A stretch of 38,157 nt of DNA, taken from positions 1-38,157 of the forward strand of contig SMYC01000259.1 of assembly GCA_004356105.1 (NCBI GenBank), written 5' to 3'. Below, piece after piece: positions 7,837 to 15,174 of the stretch. Made by a program: the position numbers and the translations under genes. Numbering within the stretch: position 1 is the stretch's first letter; every line of letters begins with the position of its first letter. The notes beneath the pieces are model-generated. The model was not told where the DNA came from, ran no database searches, and saw nothing but the letters and a program-made list of their open reading frames with translations. This DNA is from Acidobacteriota bacterium (GTDB taxonomy: Bacteria > Acidobacteriota > Vicinamibacteria > Marinacidobacterales > SMYC01).

Positions 7837-8502
7837 TTAGTCCTGTCCCGGGCGGGATAGGGCGTCGAGTTTCTCGACGAGCGCTCTGAGCTCTTCCCGC
7901 GTCTCTCGAAGCACCGCCTCGACCTGTAGATGATTGGTCTCCGCGGTCTCGAAGACGAACTCGATGCGCTCGACGAGGTCATGGACGTGACGCACGAGCT
8001 CCTGCTGCAGAATCAAGTGACGCTCGTCGATCTCTTCCATCCGCTTGCCGTGCTGGCCCAGGATGTCGTCGTAGTGCCGGCTCACGCGATCGAGCCGCTC
8101 ATCGACGTATTGCACCATTTCATTGTCGAAGCGTACTTGTGCCGAGTTCATTTGAACTTGGCGTTCGATGACTGGGCCGAGCGCGAAACGTACGAGCCGC
8201 CTGACCGGTCCGCGGACCGGACCCAGGAGACGACCCATGAGCCCCGGTGGCGCGTCGCGATAGGCAGTGGACACGTCCCAAAGCTCGTTGAGCTCCTGGC
8301 GCCCGGGAGAGCTAGGCGCCGCGTCTGCTTCTCGAGAGGCGGGGCTCCCGAGCTTGGGAAGAGCCGACCTCGCTCGAGCATCGTTTTCGTAGCGGGGTAG
8401 CTTGGGCCGCTCATCCGGTGTCTTTTCCCTGGAGGCGGCTCGAACGGAACGCATAGTGCGCTTCAAATCGGCTTGCTGCCGGTCGTCCTCGGCGGAGCTC
8501 AC
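7837..8502 (-). CDS. Coiled-coil protein of glycan cluster, hypothetical
   Basis: A 221-residue protein, not a recognised enzyme. Residues 1-75 are charged and probably disordered. Residues about 80-115 contain a Pro/Gly/Arg-rich amphipathic stretch (LMGRLLGPVRGPVRRLVRFA) that could lie on the membrane. Residues 115-215 form a long coiled coil rich in Glu, Arg and Leu. Similar segments occur as N-terminal parts of methyltransferases and glycosyltransferases in polysaccharide loci, so I infer a scaffolding or chain-length role. It is first in the unit with the two GT4 genes, 5 nt before the next start. It diverges from the sigma-factor gene across a 471-bp gap. Confidence 0.8.
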   Translation of the reverse strand: MSSAEDDRQQADLKRTMRSVRAASREKTPDERPKLPRYENDARARSALPKLGSPASREADAAPSSPGRQELNELWDVSTAYRDAPPGLMGRLLGPVRGPVRRLVRFALGPVIERQVQMNSAQVRFDNEMVQYVDERLDRVSRHYDDILGQHGKRMEEIDERHLILQQELVRHVHDLVERIEFVFETAETNHLQVEAVLRETREELRALVEKLDALSRPGQD

Positions 8503-8614
8503 GAGACAAGTGTCTAACGTCGTCTCAGGAGTGTCAAATGGATATTGCGCCAGCCTCTAACCCGTCAGAAGCGTGGATTTTATTCACGTTTTAGATCGAG
8601 AGCAAGAAAATCTC

Positions 8615-8670
8615 ACCGCAGAGGCGCAGAGTGCGCAGAGAAGAAGAAACCCCGGATTTTCCTCTGCGGT
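8615..8670. repeat. Dispersed hairpin element, CCGCAGAGG type
   Basis: ACCGCAGAGG (8615-8624) and its exact reverse complement CCTCTGCGGT (8661-8670) enclose 36 nt with internal GCGCAGAG / TGCGCAGAG direct repeats. I recall very similar CCGCAGAGGCGCAGAG sequences as dispersed non-coding repeats in several bacterial genomes; that is memory, not a search. It lies in the 471-bp gap between the glycan unit and the sigma gene (8503-8973), which otherwise holds only the putative promoter below and no credible ORF. Confidence 0.6.
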
Positions 8671-8742
8671 TCAAAAACTTTCAGGTTTACCTGGCTAGGG
8701 ATAGCTATCAGCGGAGCGTCCCCAATCTGGACGTAAAGACGC

Positions 8743-8772
8743 TTCACATAAACATGACAAATATGGTATAAA
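8743..8772 (+). promoter_or_regulatory. Putative sigma-70 promoter for the sigma-factor gene
   Basis: TTCACA (8743-8748) and TATAAA (8767-8772) are separated by 18 nt in a locally AT-rich stretch, about 200 nt upstream of the gene at 8974. Both hexamers match the consensus at four or five positions. The long leader is unexplained. Confidence 0.4.
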
Positions 8773-8973
8773 TAGAAAGCAAATTTTAGCAGGGGTAAAA
8801 AGTGGACACATACTGTAAAGTTTGCCAGCGTTTGGACCCCCGCAGTCAAAACCAGGTTTCGCTTAATGTCTTGCTATGAAAGGAGTTGTCCTTTTCCCGC
8901 TTTTGGCACGAAACGTGAAGTTGAAGTTGTGTAGCGTGTCAGGGAAGCGAAGAGGAAAGGACAGGAACTAATA

Positions 8974-9951
8974 ATGAGAGCACCCACTATTGAAGTCCCA
9001 GAACAAGAGCTCCAGCTCGGCAGGGCTGAGGTCGAATACGAGAAGCCCGCCCAGGAAGAAGAGCCGCCTTTTGAGCTCGACGTGCTGGGACAATACCTCA
9101 AAGAGACGCACCGCTATCCTCTTCTTTCTCGCGAGGAAGAGCAAAAAGTTTCTCGCGCGATGCGGCGCTCGGAAGCCGTCCTCGAAGAAAAGAAGTCCGG
9201 GACCGGTCGCCGGGGAGCGCGCAAAGAGTTCGACGCGACCCGCGCCACGATGATCGAGAGCAATCTCCGGCTCGTGGTTTCGATCGCGAAACGGTACAAG
9301 AACATGGGGATGGAGCTCAGCGACCTCGTGCAGGAAGGCAATATCGGCCTGATGCAGGCCGTCGAGCGATTCGATCCTCGCCGTAACTTGAAGTTCTCTA
9401 CCTACGCGACGTGGTGGATCCGCCAAGCAATCACCCGCGCCCTTTCGCAGAAATCCAGGACCATCAAGGTTCCTATCAATAAGCTCGAGATGGTCCGCAT
9501 CGCCACGCGCGCCAAGAACAAGCTCCTGGAAAAAGACGGTCGTGAGCCCTCGATGAAGGAAATCGCGAAAGCCGTCGGCGCTCCCGAGCAGCAAGTCGAG
9601 ACCGCGATGAAGTCCATCCCACACCTCGAGTCGCTCGATGCGCTGGCCGTCGAGGACGGAAGCCCCCGCTGGGAGCTCCAGTCCGACGAGCGCTCGGAGA
9701 CGCCTTGGCAGGCGGTTCTCGACCGCGATATGCGCGAGAAGGTGGGCTCGGCGCTCGAGCTTCTCCCGTCGCGGCAGCAGCTCATCGTGCGGATGCGCTT
9801 CGGCATCGGTTTCAACACCGAGTACAACCTCGAAGAGATTGGCAAAGTGTTGAACCTGACACGTGAGCGCGTGAGGCAGCTCGAAGTCGAGGCGTTGCGT
9901 CGTCTCCGGGCCGCGGGGAACCGCCGTGCCTTGCACGACTACATCCAATAA
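8974..9951 (+). CDS. RNA polymerase sigma factor, sigma-70 family (group 1/2)
   Basis: A 325-residue sigma factor. Region 1.2 is [20 protein letters not shown] (about 36-55). Region 2 spans about 95-167 and includes [20 protein letters not shown], the core-binding [19 protein letters not shown] and the -10 recognition segment [17 protein letters not shown]. Region 3 follows, and region 4 (about 260-325) carries the -35 helix-turn-helix [19 protein letters not shown]. The absence of the long region 1.1 and the non-conserved insert argues for a group 2 (RpoS-like or alternative) factor rather than the housekeeping one. AGGA at 8963-8966 supports the ATG at 8974. It is monocistronic, ended by a perfect terminator. 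Which regulon it controls is not visible. Confidence 0.95.
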   Translation: MRAPTIEVPEQELQLGRAEVEYEKPAQEEEPPFELDVLGQYLKETHRYPLLSREEEQKVSRAMRRSEAVLEEKKSGTGRRGARKEFDATRATMIESNLRLVVSIAKRYKNMGMELSDLVQEGNIGLMQAVERFDPRRNLKFSTYATWWIRQAITRALSQKSRTIKVPINKLEMVRIATRAKNKLLEKDGREPSMKEIAKAVGAPEQQVETAMKSIPHLESLDALAVEDGSPRWELQSDERSETPWQAVLDRDMREKVGSALELLPSRQQLIVRMRFGIGFNTEYNLEEIGKVLNLTRERVRQLEVEALRRLRAAGNRRALHDYIQ

Positions 9952-9964
9952 ATTAGGTCTTTCG

Positions 9965-10001
9965 GGCGTGGATTCCAAGTTGGAATCCACGCCTTTTTTT
10001 T
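9965..10001 (+). terminator. Intrinsic terminator of the sigma-factor gene
   Basis: GGCGTGGATTCCAA (9965-9978) and its perfect complement TTGGAATCCACGCC (9980-9993) flank a single G, followed by eight Ts (9994-10001). The innermost pairs must open to form the loop. It lies 13 nt after the stop codon. Confidence 0.95.
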
Positions 10002-10047
10002 GCGACGAAGCCCCTACTCTCCTTCGCTAAATAATAAATAGGTATAT

Positions 10048-11181
10048 TTACCAATTTCTCGCAAAATCGATAAGGGCATCTCGGCAGGCACAGATTTGGC
10101 GCGTGTCACCATATTCCTCGAGCCCATGAAGGCCCGCGCCTCCCGGCCCGAACACGACGGCAGGAATCCCCGCTTCGGCCAGCAGAGCAGAATCCGTCCA
10201 GCTGGTCATGCCAACGAAGCTGCATGAACCACGGACCCGTTCCGTCGCCGCTTTCAGCTTCTGCGGGAGGGTCTCGGTTTCCGGGATCTCGAAAGCCGGC
10301 CTGAAAAACCTCATTTCCATCTCGGCCTGAAATTGCGGGTCGCGTGCAAGCGCCTCCATGATCGGCTCCAATTCGCGCCGTACCGAGTGCCGGGATTCGC
10401 CCGGCAGGGTGCGGCGCTCAATGTCTAGCTCGCAGGAATCCGGGTAGCTCGAAAGCTCGCGCCCACCTCGAATCAACGACGCATGGACCGAGGCCTCTCC
10501 CAAGAGCGCGTGAGGTGTCCTCCGAGACAATTGCACCCCATAGGCTTCGATCGTCGCCAGAACACGGCCCATATGGGCAATGGCATCGACCCCCTCGCGC
10601 GGCCGGCTTCCATGCGCAGCGACACCCCGAGTGGTTATGTGGGCCCAGGCAAAGCCCTTGTGGGCGACCACGACGTCGAGCTCGGTCGGCTCGAAAACGA
10701 TGGCCATATCCGCCCGGAGACCCCACTTCAAGAGCGCCTCCGTGCCTGCCGAATAAGCCTCCTCGTCAGCAACGCAGGCGACAATCACATCGCCCTTGGG
10801 AGGTGCTTTCGCAAGCGTGACCGCGGCGGCGAGCATCGCCGCCATGCCTCCTTTGACGTCCTGCGCACCCCGTCCGTACAGACGGCCCTCCTCATCTATC
10901 TCGCCCGAAAACGGCGCCTCCATGCCCTCGACACTCACGGTGTCGAGGTGGCAGCACAGAAGAAGACTCGGTCCGCCTCCCGTCCCTGGGATGCGCCCGA
11001 TGACGTTCGGCCGGCCCGGCAGCGCGTCGCGAAGCTCCACGTCGACACCGCGATTCTCGAGAACGCCCGCCACGAAATGGGCGAGCGCGGCTTCTCCTGC
11101 CGCGCCGGAGACCAGACTCGGGTTCACCGAGTCGATCCGGACGAGTCGCTGCGCGAGCTCCAAAGTCTCTAAATCGTTCAA
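10048..11181 (-). CDS. M20 family metallopeptidase (ArgE/DapE-like)
   Basis: A 377-residue zinc hydrolase that removes acyl or aminoacyl groups from amino acids or peptides. With the start at 11181 the metal and catalytic residues are His78 and Asp80 (LLCCHLDTVSV), bridging Asp108 (GRGAQDVKGGMAAM), catalytic Glu140 and metal Glu141 (VADEEAYSAGTEA), and a C-terminal His in GGAGLHGLEEYG. The dimerisation lid lies in the middle third (TRGVAAHGSRPREGVDAIAH). ArgE, DapE, CPG2-like and other M20 members are not separable here. The start is uncertain: TTG at 11181 gives a normal family N-terminus but no clear Shine-Dalgarno, while the longer in-frame ATGs (11256, 11394) would run antisense through the YjbQ gene. 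Confidence 0.88.
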   Translation of the reverse strand: MNDLETLELAQRLVRIDSVNPSLVSGAAGEAALAHFVAGVLENRGVDVELRDALPGRPNVIGRIPGTGGGPSLLLCCHLDTVSVEGMEAPFSGEIDEEGRLYGRGAQDVKGGMAAMLAAAVTLAKAPPKGDVIVACVADEEAYSAGTEALLKWGLRADMAIVFEPTELDVVVAHKGFAWAHITTRGVAAHGSRPREGVDAIAHMGRVLATIEAYGVQLSRRTPHALLGEASVHASLIRGGRELSSYPDSCELDIERRTLPGESRHSVRRELEPIMEALARDPQFQAEMEMRFFRPAFEIPETETLPQKLKAATERVRGSCSFVGMTSWTDSALLAEAGIPAVVFGPGGAGLHGLEEYGDTRQICACRDALIDFARNW

Positions 11182-11200
11182 GACTGTATGATAGAGGGCA

Positions 11201-11644
11201 ATGGTGTCCGTGACTACCGTCCGATGCGCTGTTCCATCCGCGGGGCACGGAGACATCCTCGATATCACGAAAAACGTGGCCGAAGCCGTCGCGGGATCGG
11301 GTCTCGAAAGCGGCGTCGCGACGATATTCGTAACCGGGTCGACGGCGGGCCTAACGACGATCGAGTACGAGCCCGGTCTGGTACATGATCTCACGGCCGC
11401 TTTCGAACGCCTCTATCCGCGAGCGATCGAGTATCGTCACCACGAGAAGTGGGGCGATGATAACGGCCACAGCCACGTGCGCGCGTCCATGCTCGGACCG
11501 TCTCTCGCCGTTCCTTTTGTCGACGCGTCGCTGACGCTCGGAACATGGCAGCAAATCATTCTTGTCGATTTCGACACCCGACCCCGCTCGCGCGAATATG
11601 TGGTCCAGATGATGGGAGAACCCGATGCAGCCAATCGTGGATGA
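11201..11644 (+). CDS. YjbQ family protein (secondary thiamine-phosphate synthase-like)
   Basis: A 147-residue member of the YjbQ/UPF0047 family. The conserved features are VTGSTAGLTTIEYEPGLVHD, with the family's STA and E-x-EPG motifs, the HHEKWGDDNGHSHVRASMLG block with histidines that bind a metal in the active pocket, and the C-terminal LGTWQQIILVDFDTRPRSRE. Family members show weak thiamine-phosphate synthase activity, but the physiological role is unclear. AGAGGG at about 11193 supports the ATG. It diverges from the M20 gene with about 19 bp between starts and overlaps the downstream methyltransferase by 20 nt. Confidence 0.92.
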   Translation: MVSVTTVRCAVPSAGHGDILDITKNVAEAVAGSGLESGVATIFVTGSTAGLTTIEYEPGLVHDLTAAFERLYPRAIEYRHHEKWGDDNGHSHVRASMLGPSLAVPFVDASLTLGTWQQIILVDFDTRPRSREYVVQMMGEPDAANRG

Positions 11645-12263
11645 AGCTATCGAGAACTATGCCCGCGAGCATACGCAGGAAGCCCCCGAGCTGCTAGAGC
11701 GTATCGAACGAGAAACTCTGGCGATGGACGGCGCCCAGATGCTGACGGGCCGTACGGAAGGGCAGTTTCTGCGGATGCTCGCCATTCTTGTCGGCGCGGA
11801 GCGCATCCTTGAGATCGGCATGTTTACCGGCTACAGCGCTCTCATGATGGCGTCTGCGCTGCCCGATCACGGCGAGCTTCACACTTGCGACGTGGATCCC
11901 GAGGCCGAGGCGATCGCTCGCCGTCATTTCGCGGAGAGCCCGCATGGCAGCAAGATCCGAATCCATATGGGGCCGGCTCTCGAGACGCTCGAAAAGCTGC
12001 CTGGGCCCTTCGACCTCGCATTCATCGATGCCGACAAAGAGAACTATCCTAACTATTACGAGCCCGTGCTCGCGCGCCTTCGCCCAGGTGGACTGATGGT
12101 GGTGGACAACAGTCTTTGGAGCGGTGAAATCATCGACCCTCAGGACGCGGCGGGACGCGCGATCCACGAGCTCAACGAAACGATCCAACACGACCCGCGG
12201 GTCGAGAACGTGCTCGCGACGATCCGTGACGGGATTCACATCGCGCGCAAGCTCGAGCCCTGA
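11625..12263 (+). CDS. SAM-dependent O-methyltransferase (caffeoyl-CoA OMT-like)
   Basis: A 212-residue class I methyltransferase of the metal-dependent CCoAOMT/catechol OMT group. The SAM loop is ILEIGMFTGYSALMMA (61-76). The acidic residue that contacts the ribose is in HTCDVDPEAEA. The divalent-metal site is LAFIDADKENY (131-141), with the Asp-Asn pair at 161-162 (VVDNSLWSGE). Length and motif order are normal. It overlaps YjbQ by 20 nt, so the two are co-translated, and converges on the NtrC-type regulator with 17 bp between stops. Its acceptor is unknown; small phenolic or catechol-like molecules are typical. Confidence 0.92.
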   Translation: MQPIVDEAIENYAREHTQEAPELLERIERETLAMDGAQMLTGRTEGQFLRMLAILVGAERILEIGMFTGYSALMMASALPDHGELHTCDVDPEAEAIARRHFAESPHGSKIRIHMGPALETLEKLPGPFDLAFIDADKENYPNYYEPVLARLRPGGLMVVDNSLWSGEIIDPQDAAGRAIHELNETIQHDPRVENVLATIRDGIHIARKLEP

Positions 12264-12280
12264 CCTTAAGGTCCGCGCCC

Positions 12281-13672
12281 TCAGTCGCGGGTCACGGATT
12301 CCTTCTCGTGCATATCCCTCTGCTTTCGGGGATCGAGGAGGCCGTAATCCTTGATCTTCTTGTCGAGCGTGGGGCGGGTGATGCCGAGGACTTCACTCGT
12401 GCGGGATTTGTTCCAGCCGGTTTGCTTGAGAACGTGATCGATGTAGCGGTGCTCCATCTCCTTGAGCGTCGTGAGCTCTTCGGTCACGAGGTCGGTGCCC
12501 GCTGCTTCGGAGCGTAAGAGCGGCAAGTGCTCCGGCAGCAAGACGTCGCCATGAGCGAGCGTCACGGCGCGGGTGAGAGCGTTCTCGAGCTCGCGAACAT
12601 TGCCTTTCCAGGTGGAATTTACGAGCATCGTCATCACGCTATCGGGTACTTTACCCACGTTCGTGTGCAGCTGGCGGTTGATCTTCTGGAGCAAGTAGGC
12701 GACGAGATCGGGGATGTCTTCACGACGTTCGCGGAGCGCGGGAAGCTTGATCTCGACGACTTTGAGCCGGTAATACAGGTCTTCGCGGAACAGACCTTTG
12801 CGCACGGACTCTTCGAGGTCGCGGTTCGTGGCCGCCACGATGCGAGCCTCGGTGCGCTGGATGCGCTCGCCGCCCACGCGCGAGAACTCACGATTCTCCA
12901 CCACGCGTAAGAGCTTCGACTGGAGACTAGGCGAGATGTCGCCGATCTCGTCGAGAAAGAGCGTTCCTTTTTGCGCGATCTCGAACTTCCCCCGGCTGTC
13001 GCGTACCGCACCGGTAAACGCCCCTCGAACATGGCCGAAGAGCTCGCTTTCGAGAAGACCTTCGGCGAGCGCGGTGCAATTGACGGGGACGAAGGGCTCT
13101 TCTCGGTTTACGGAGTTGTAGTGGATCGCTCGAGCCACGAGCTCCTTGCCCGTGCCGGATTCGCCACCGATTAAAACAGTGGTCGTGCTTCGCGACAGCA
13201 TACCGATCGTCTTGAAGACCTCGCGCATCCCCGGGGTGCGCCCGACGATATTGTCGATGCTGAAGCCTTGGGACGCCTCGGTGACGAGGTAGTCGAGCTT
13301 CGTGTCCATTTCCCTCATCCGATGGGCTTTTCGAATGCTCAGGAGAAGCTCGTCATAGTCAATGGGCTTGCAGATGTAGTCGAAGGCGCCGAGCTTCATC
13401 GCTTGGATGGTCGTCTTCATATCGTCGAAGGCCGTGATCATGATGACGTAAGCTTTGTCATCGATCTCGCGGATGCGCTTCAAGACGTCGAGGCCATCCA
13501 TGACGGGAAGATGGATGTCGAGGATGACGAGATCCGGCTCGCCTTGCTGGAACTTCTCGACTCCTTCCCCGCCATCGACAGCGACCGATACGTCGAAGCC
13601 TTCGCTGGTAAGATGGGTTTTGAACGTTTGTCGTATCAGACGGTTGTCGTCGATGACGAGAATCGATTTCAT
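12281..13672 (-). CDS. NtrC-type sigma-54-dependent response regulator
   Basis: A 463-residue three-domain activator. The receiver (1-120) has the acidic pair Asp8-Asp9, phospho-acceptor Asp52 (LVILDIHLP) and Lys102 (ICKPIDYDE). The AAA+ domain (about 140-370) has Walker A GGESGTGKE (169-177), the sigma-54-contacting loop GAFTGA (217-222), Walker B GTLFLDEIGD (236-245) and the arginine region LFREDLYYRL. A Fis-type helix-turn-helix closes the protein (about 410-450; NKSRTSEVLGITRPTLDKKI). Intact GAFTGA means it should activate sigma-54 promoters. The ATG at 13672 overlaps the kinase stop by 4 nt. It is the last gene of the unit with the kinase and binding protein; its targets are not visible. 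Confidence 0.97.
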   Translation of the reverse strand: MKSILVIDDNRLIRQTFKTHLTSEGFDVSVAVDGGEGVEKFQQGEPDLVILDIHLPVMDGLDVLKRIREIDDKAYVIMITAFDDMKTTIQAMKLGAFDYICKPIDYDELLLSIRKAHRMREMDTKLDYLVTEASQGFSIDNIVGRTPGMREVFKTIGMLSRSTTTVLIGGESGTGKELVARAIHYNSVNREEPFVPVNCTALAEGLLESELFGHVRGAFTGAVRDSRGKFEIAQKGTLFLDEIGDISPSLQSKLLRVVENREFSRVGGERIQRTEARIVAATNRDLEESVRKGLFREDLYYRLKVVEIKLPALRERREDIPDLVAYLLQKINRQLHTNVGKVPDSVMTMLVNSTWKGNVRELENALTRAVTLAHGDVLLPEHLPLLRSEAAGTDLVTEELTTLKEMEHRYIDHVLKQTGWNKSRTSEVLGITRPTLDKKIKDYGLLDPRKQRDMHEKESVTRD

Positions 13673-15174
13673 GCTTCTCCGATAGCGAGCTCGGATGACG
13701 CCAGCGACCCATAAGGGAGCGTCATTGTAATCGTGGTCCCTTGCCCGGCCACACTCGCGACTTCGATGCGGCCGCCGTGAAGCTCGATGACTTTGCGGGC
13801 GTTGGTGAGTCCGAGTCCGGTGCCCAAACTCTTGGTCGTGAAAAAGGCCTCGAAGATCGAGCCCATGTCGCTTTCCTCGATCCCGGCGCCGTTATCTTCG
13901 ATCGACACTATCGCCACCAAACCGTTATCCGTCTCCTGCTGCTTCGTGCGCACGAAAATGACGCCTCCTGCCGGTACCGCTTCGGTCGCATTCAAGAGCG
14001 TGTTCAAAAAGGCGGAGCGAAGCTGGTCCCCGTCCACATTGATGGGCGGGAGATGGTCGAACTCGGTGACGATCTCGATGTGCTTTTCCTCGACAGGTTC
14101 CTCGACGAAACGAAGCGCGTCTTCGAGAAGGTTCTCGAGGTCAAACTCTTCTTTGTAAAGCTGGGGGGCGCGCGCGTAGCTCAAGATGTCCTTGACGAGT
14201 TTTTCCACTTGTTGCACGCCGGTCTCGGCGATCCCGATCTGCTCGCGCTCGATCTCGTTGAGAGCGGGGTGCTTGCCGATCTTCTGGATATTGAGCTTGA
14301 CCGCCGTCAGAGGATTCCGAATCTCGTGCGCGAGCGCCGTCGCAAGGCGGCCGATGGTGGCGAGTTTCTCGGCTTCGGTGAGCTTCTGGGACGCTTCCTC
14401 GAGCTTCTCACGGTCGTCGAGGATCTGGGCGGTCATCCGATTGAAGTTCGCCGCGAGCTCGCCAATCTCATCCCCGGGCGGGATGTCGATGCGGTGCTGC
14501 AAGTCCCCGCGCGCCACACGAATCGTGCCCTCGACCAGGCTCTCGAGCGGGCGGCTGATGCGGTTCGCGAGGAATACCGAGCCGAGAGCGCCGAAAGTCA
14601 GCCCGAGAAAGCCAAGGCTAATGAGACCGATCCGAGTTCTCTGGATCTCCGCATTGACTTCTGCGAGGGACAGGCCGAGCTTGATGGCGCCCCAAAGCTC
14701 GCCTTCGACGAAGACCGGTGCGACGACCTCCAGCACTTCCACGATGCGACCGTCCGTGGTTTCGAGACCGAACTCCCTTTTGATCACCTCGTCACGCTCC
14801 AAACGGCCCATCTCGGCGGTCATCTCGAAGAGCTCTTCGGGGAAAATCTCTTTCGCATCCGCGTTCGCGGCAAGGATGCGAGCTTCACGATTGAAGATGA
14901 TGGCGAAGACGATATCCTCGTCCTCCGCTGCGCGCTCGACGTTTTGTTGGAGGGCGACGAGGTCGTAATACATGATGCTGTTCTCGGAGAGGTCCGCCAT
15001 CATTTGCGCGATCGAGGATGCATGTTCCTCGGCTCGCTTTTTGAGCGCCGCGGTCCGCTCCATCTCCACGAAGAAGATGACGATGCTCATCAGCACAGTG
15101 ATGAGTGCAGTCGAGCTGAGAATGAAGCGATCCCTGAGGCTGAGAGGAGCGATGCGCCACATCGGCCTAGTCAC
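13669..15174 (-). CDS. Membrane sensor histidine kinase
   Basis: A 501-residue kinase. Transmembrane helix 1 is about 18-36, an extracytoplasmic sensor domain of about 145 residues follows, and transmembrane helix 2 is about 182-203. HAMP is at 204-257, then a short coil. The HisKA H-box is LATALAHEIRNPLTAVKLNI with His283. The ATPase N, G1 and G2 boxes are AFLNTLLNATEA, SIEDNGAGIEES and GTGLGLTNARKV. The start is GTG at 15174, overlapping the TAG of the binding-protein gene as TAGTG; an ATG at 15162 is an alternative. The NtrC regulator follows with a 4-nt overlap, so this is its cognate kinase. The sensed signal may be delivered by the co-encoded binding protein. Confidence 0.96.
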   Translation of the reverse strand: MTRPMWRIAPLSLRDRFILSSTALITVLMSIVIFFVEMERTAALKKRAEEHASSIAQMMADLSENSIMYYDLVALQQNVERAAEDEDIVFAIIFNREARILAANADAKEIFPEELFEMTAEMGRLERDEVIKREFGLETTDGRIVEVLEVVAPVFVEGELWGAIKLGLSLAEVNAEIQRTRIGLISLGFLGLTFGALGSVFLANRISRPLESLVEGTIRVARGDLQHRIDIPPGDEIGELAANFNRMTAQILDDREKLEEASQKLTEAEKLATIGRLATALAHEIRNPLTAVKLNIQKIGKHPALNEIEREQIGIAETGVQQVEKLVKDILSYARAPQLYKEEFDLENLLEDALRFVEEPVEEKHIEIVTEFDHLPPINVDGDQLRSAFLNTLLNATEAVPAGGVIFVRTKQQETDNGLVAIVSIEDNGAGIEESDMGSIFEAFFTTKSLGTGLGLTNARKVIELHGGRIEVASVAGQGTTITMTLPYGSLASSELAIGEA

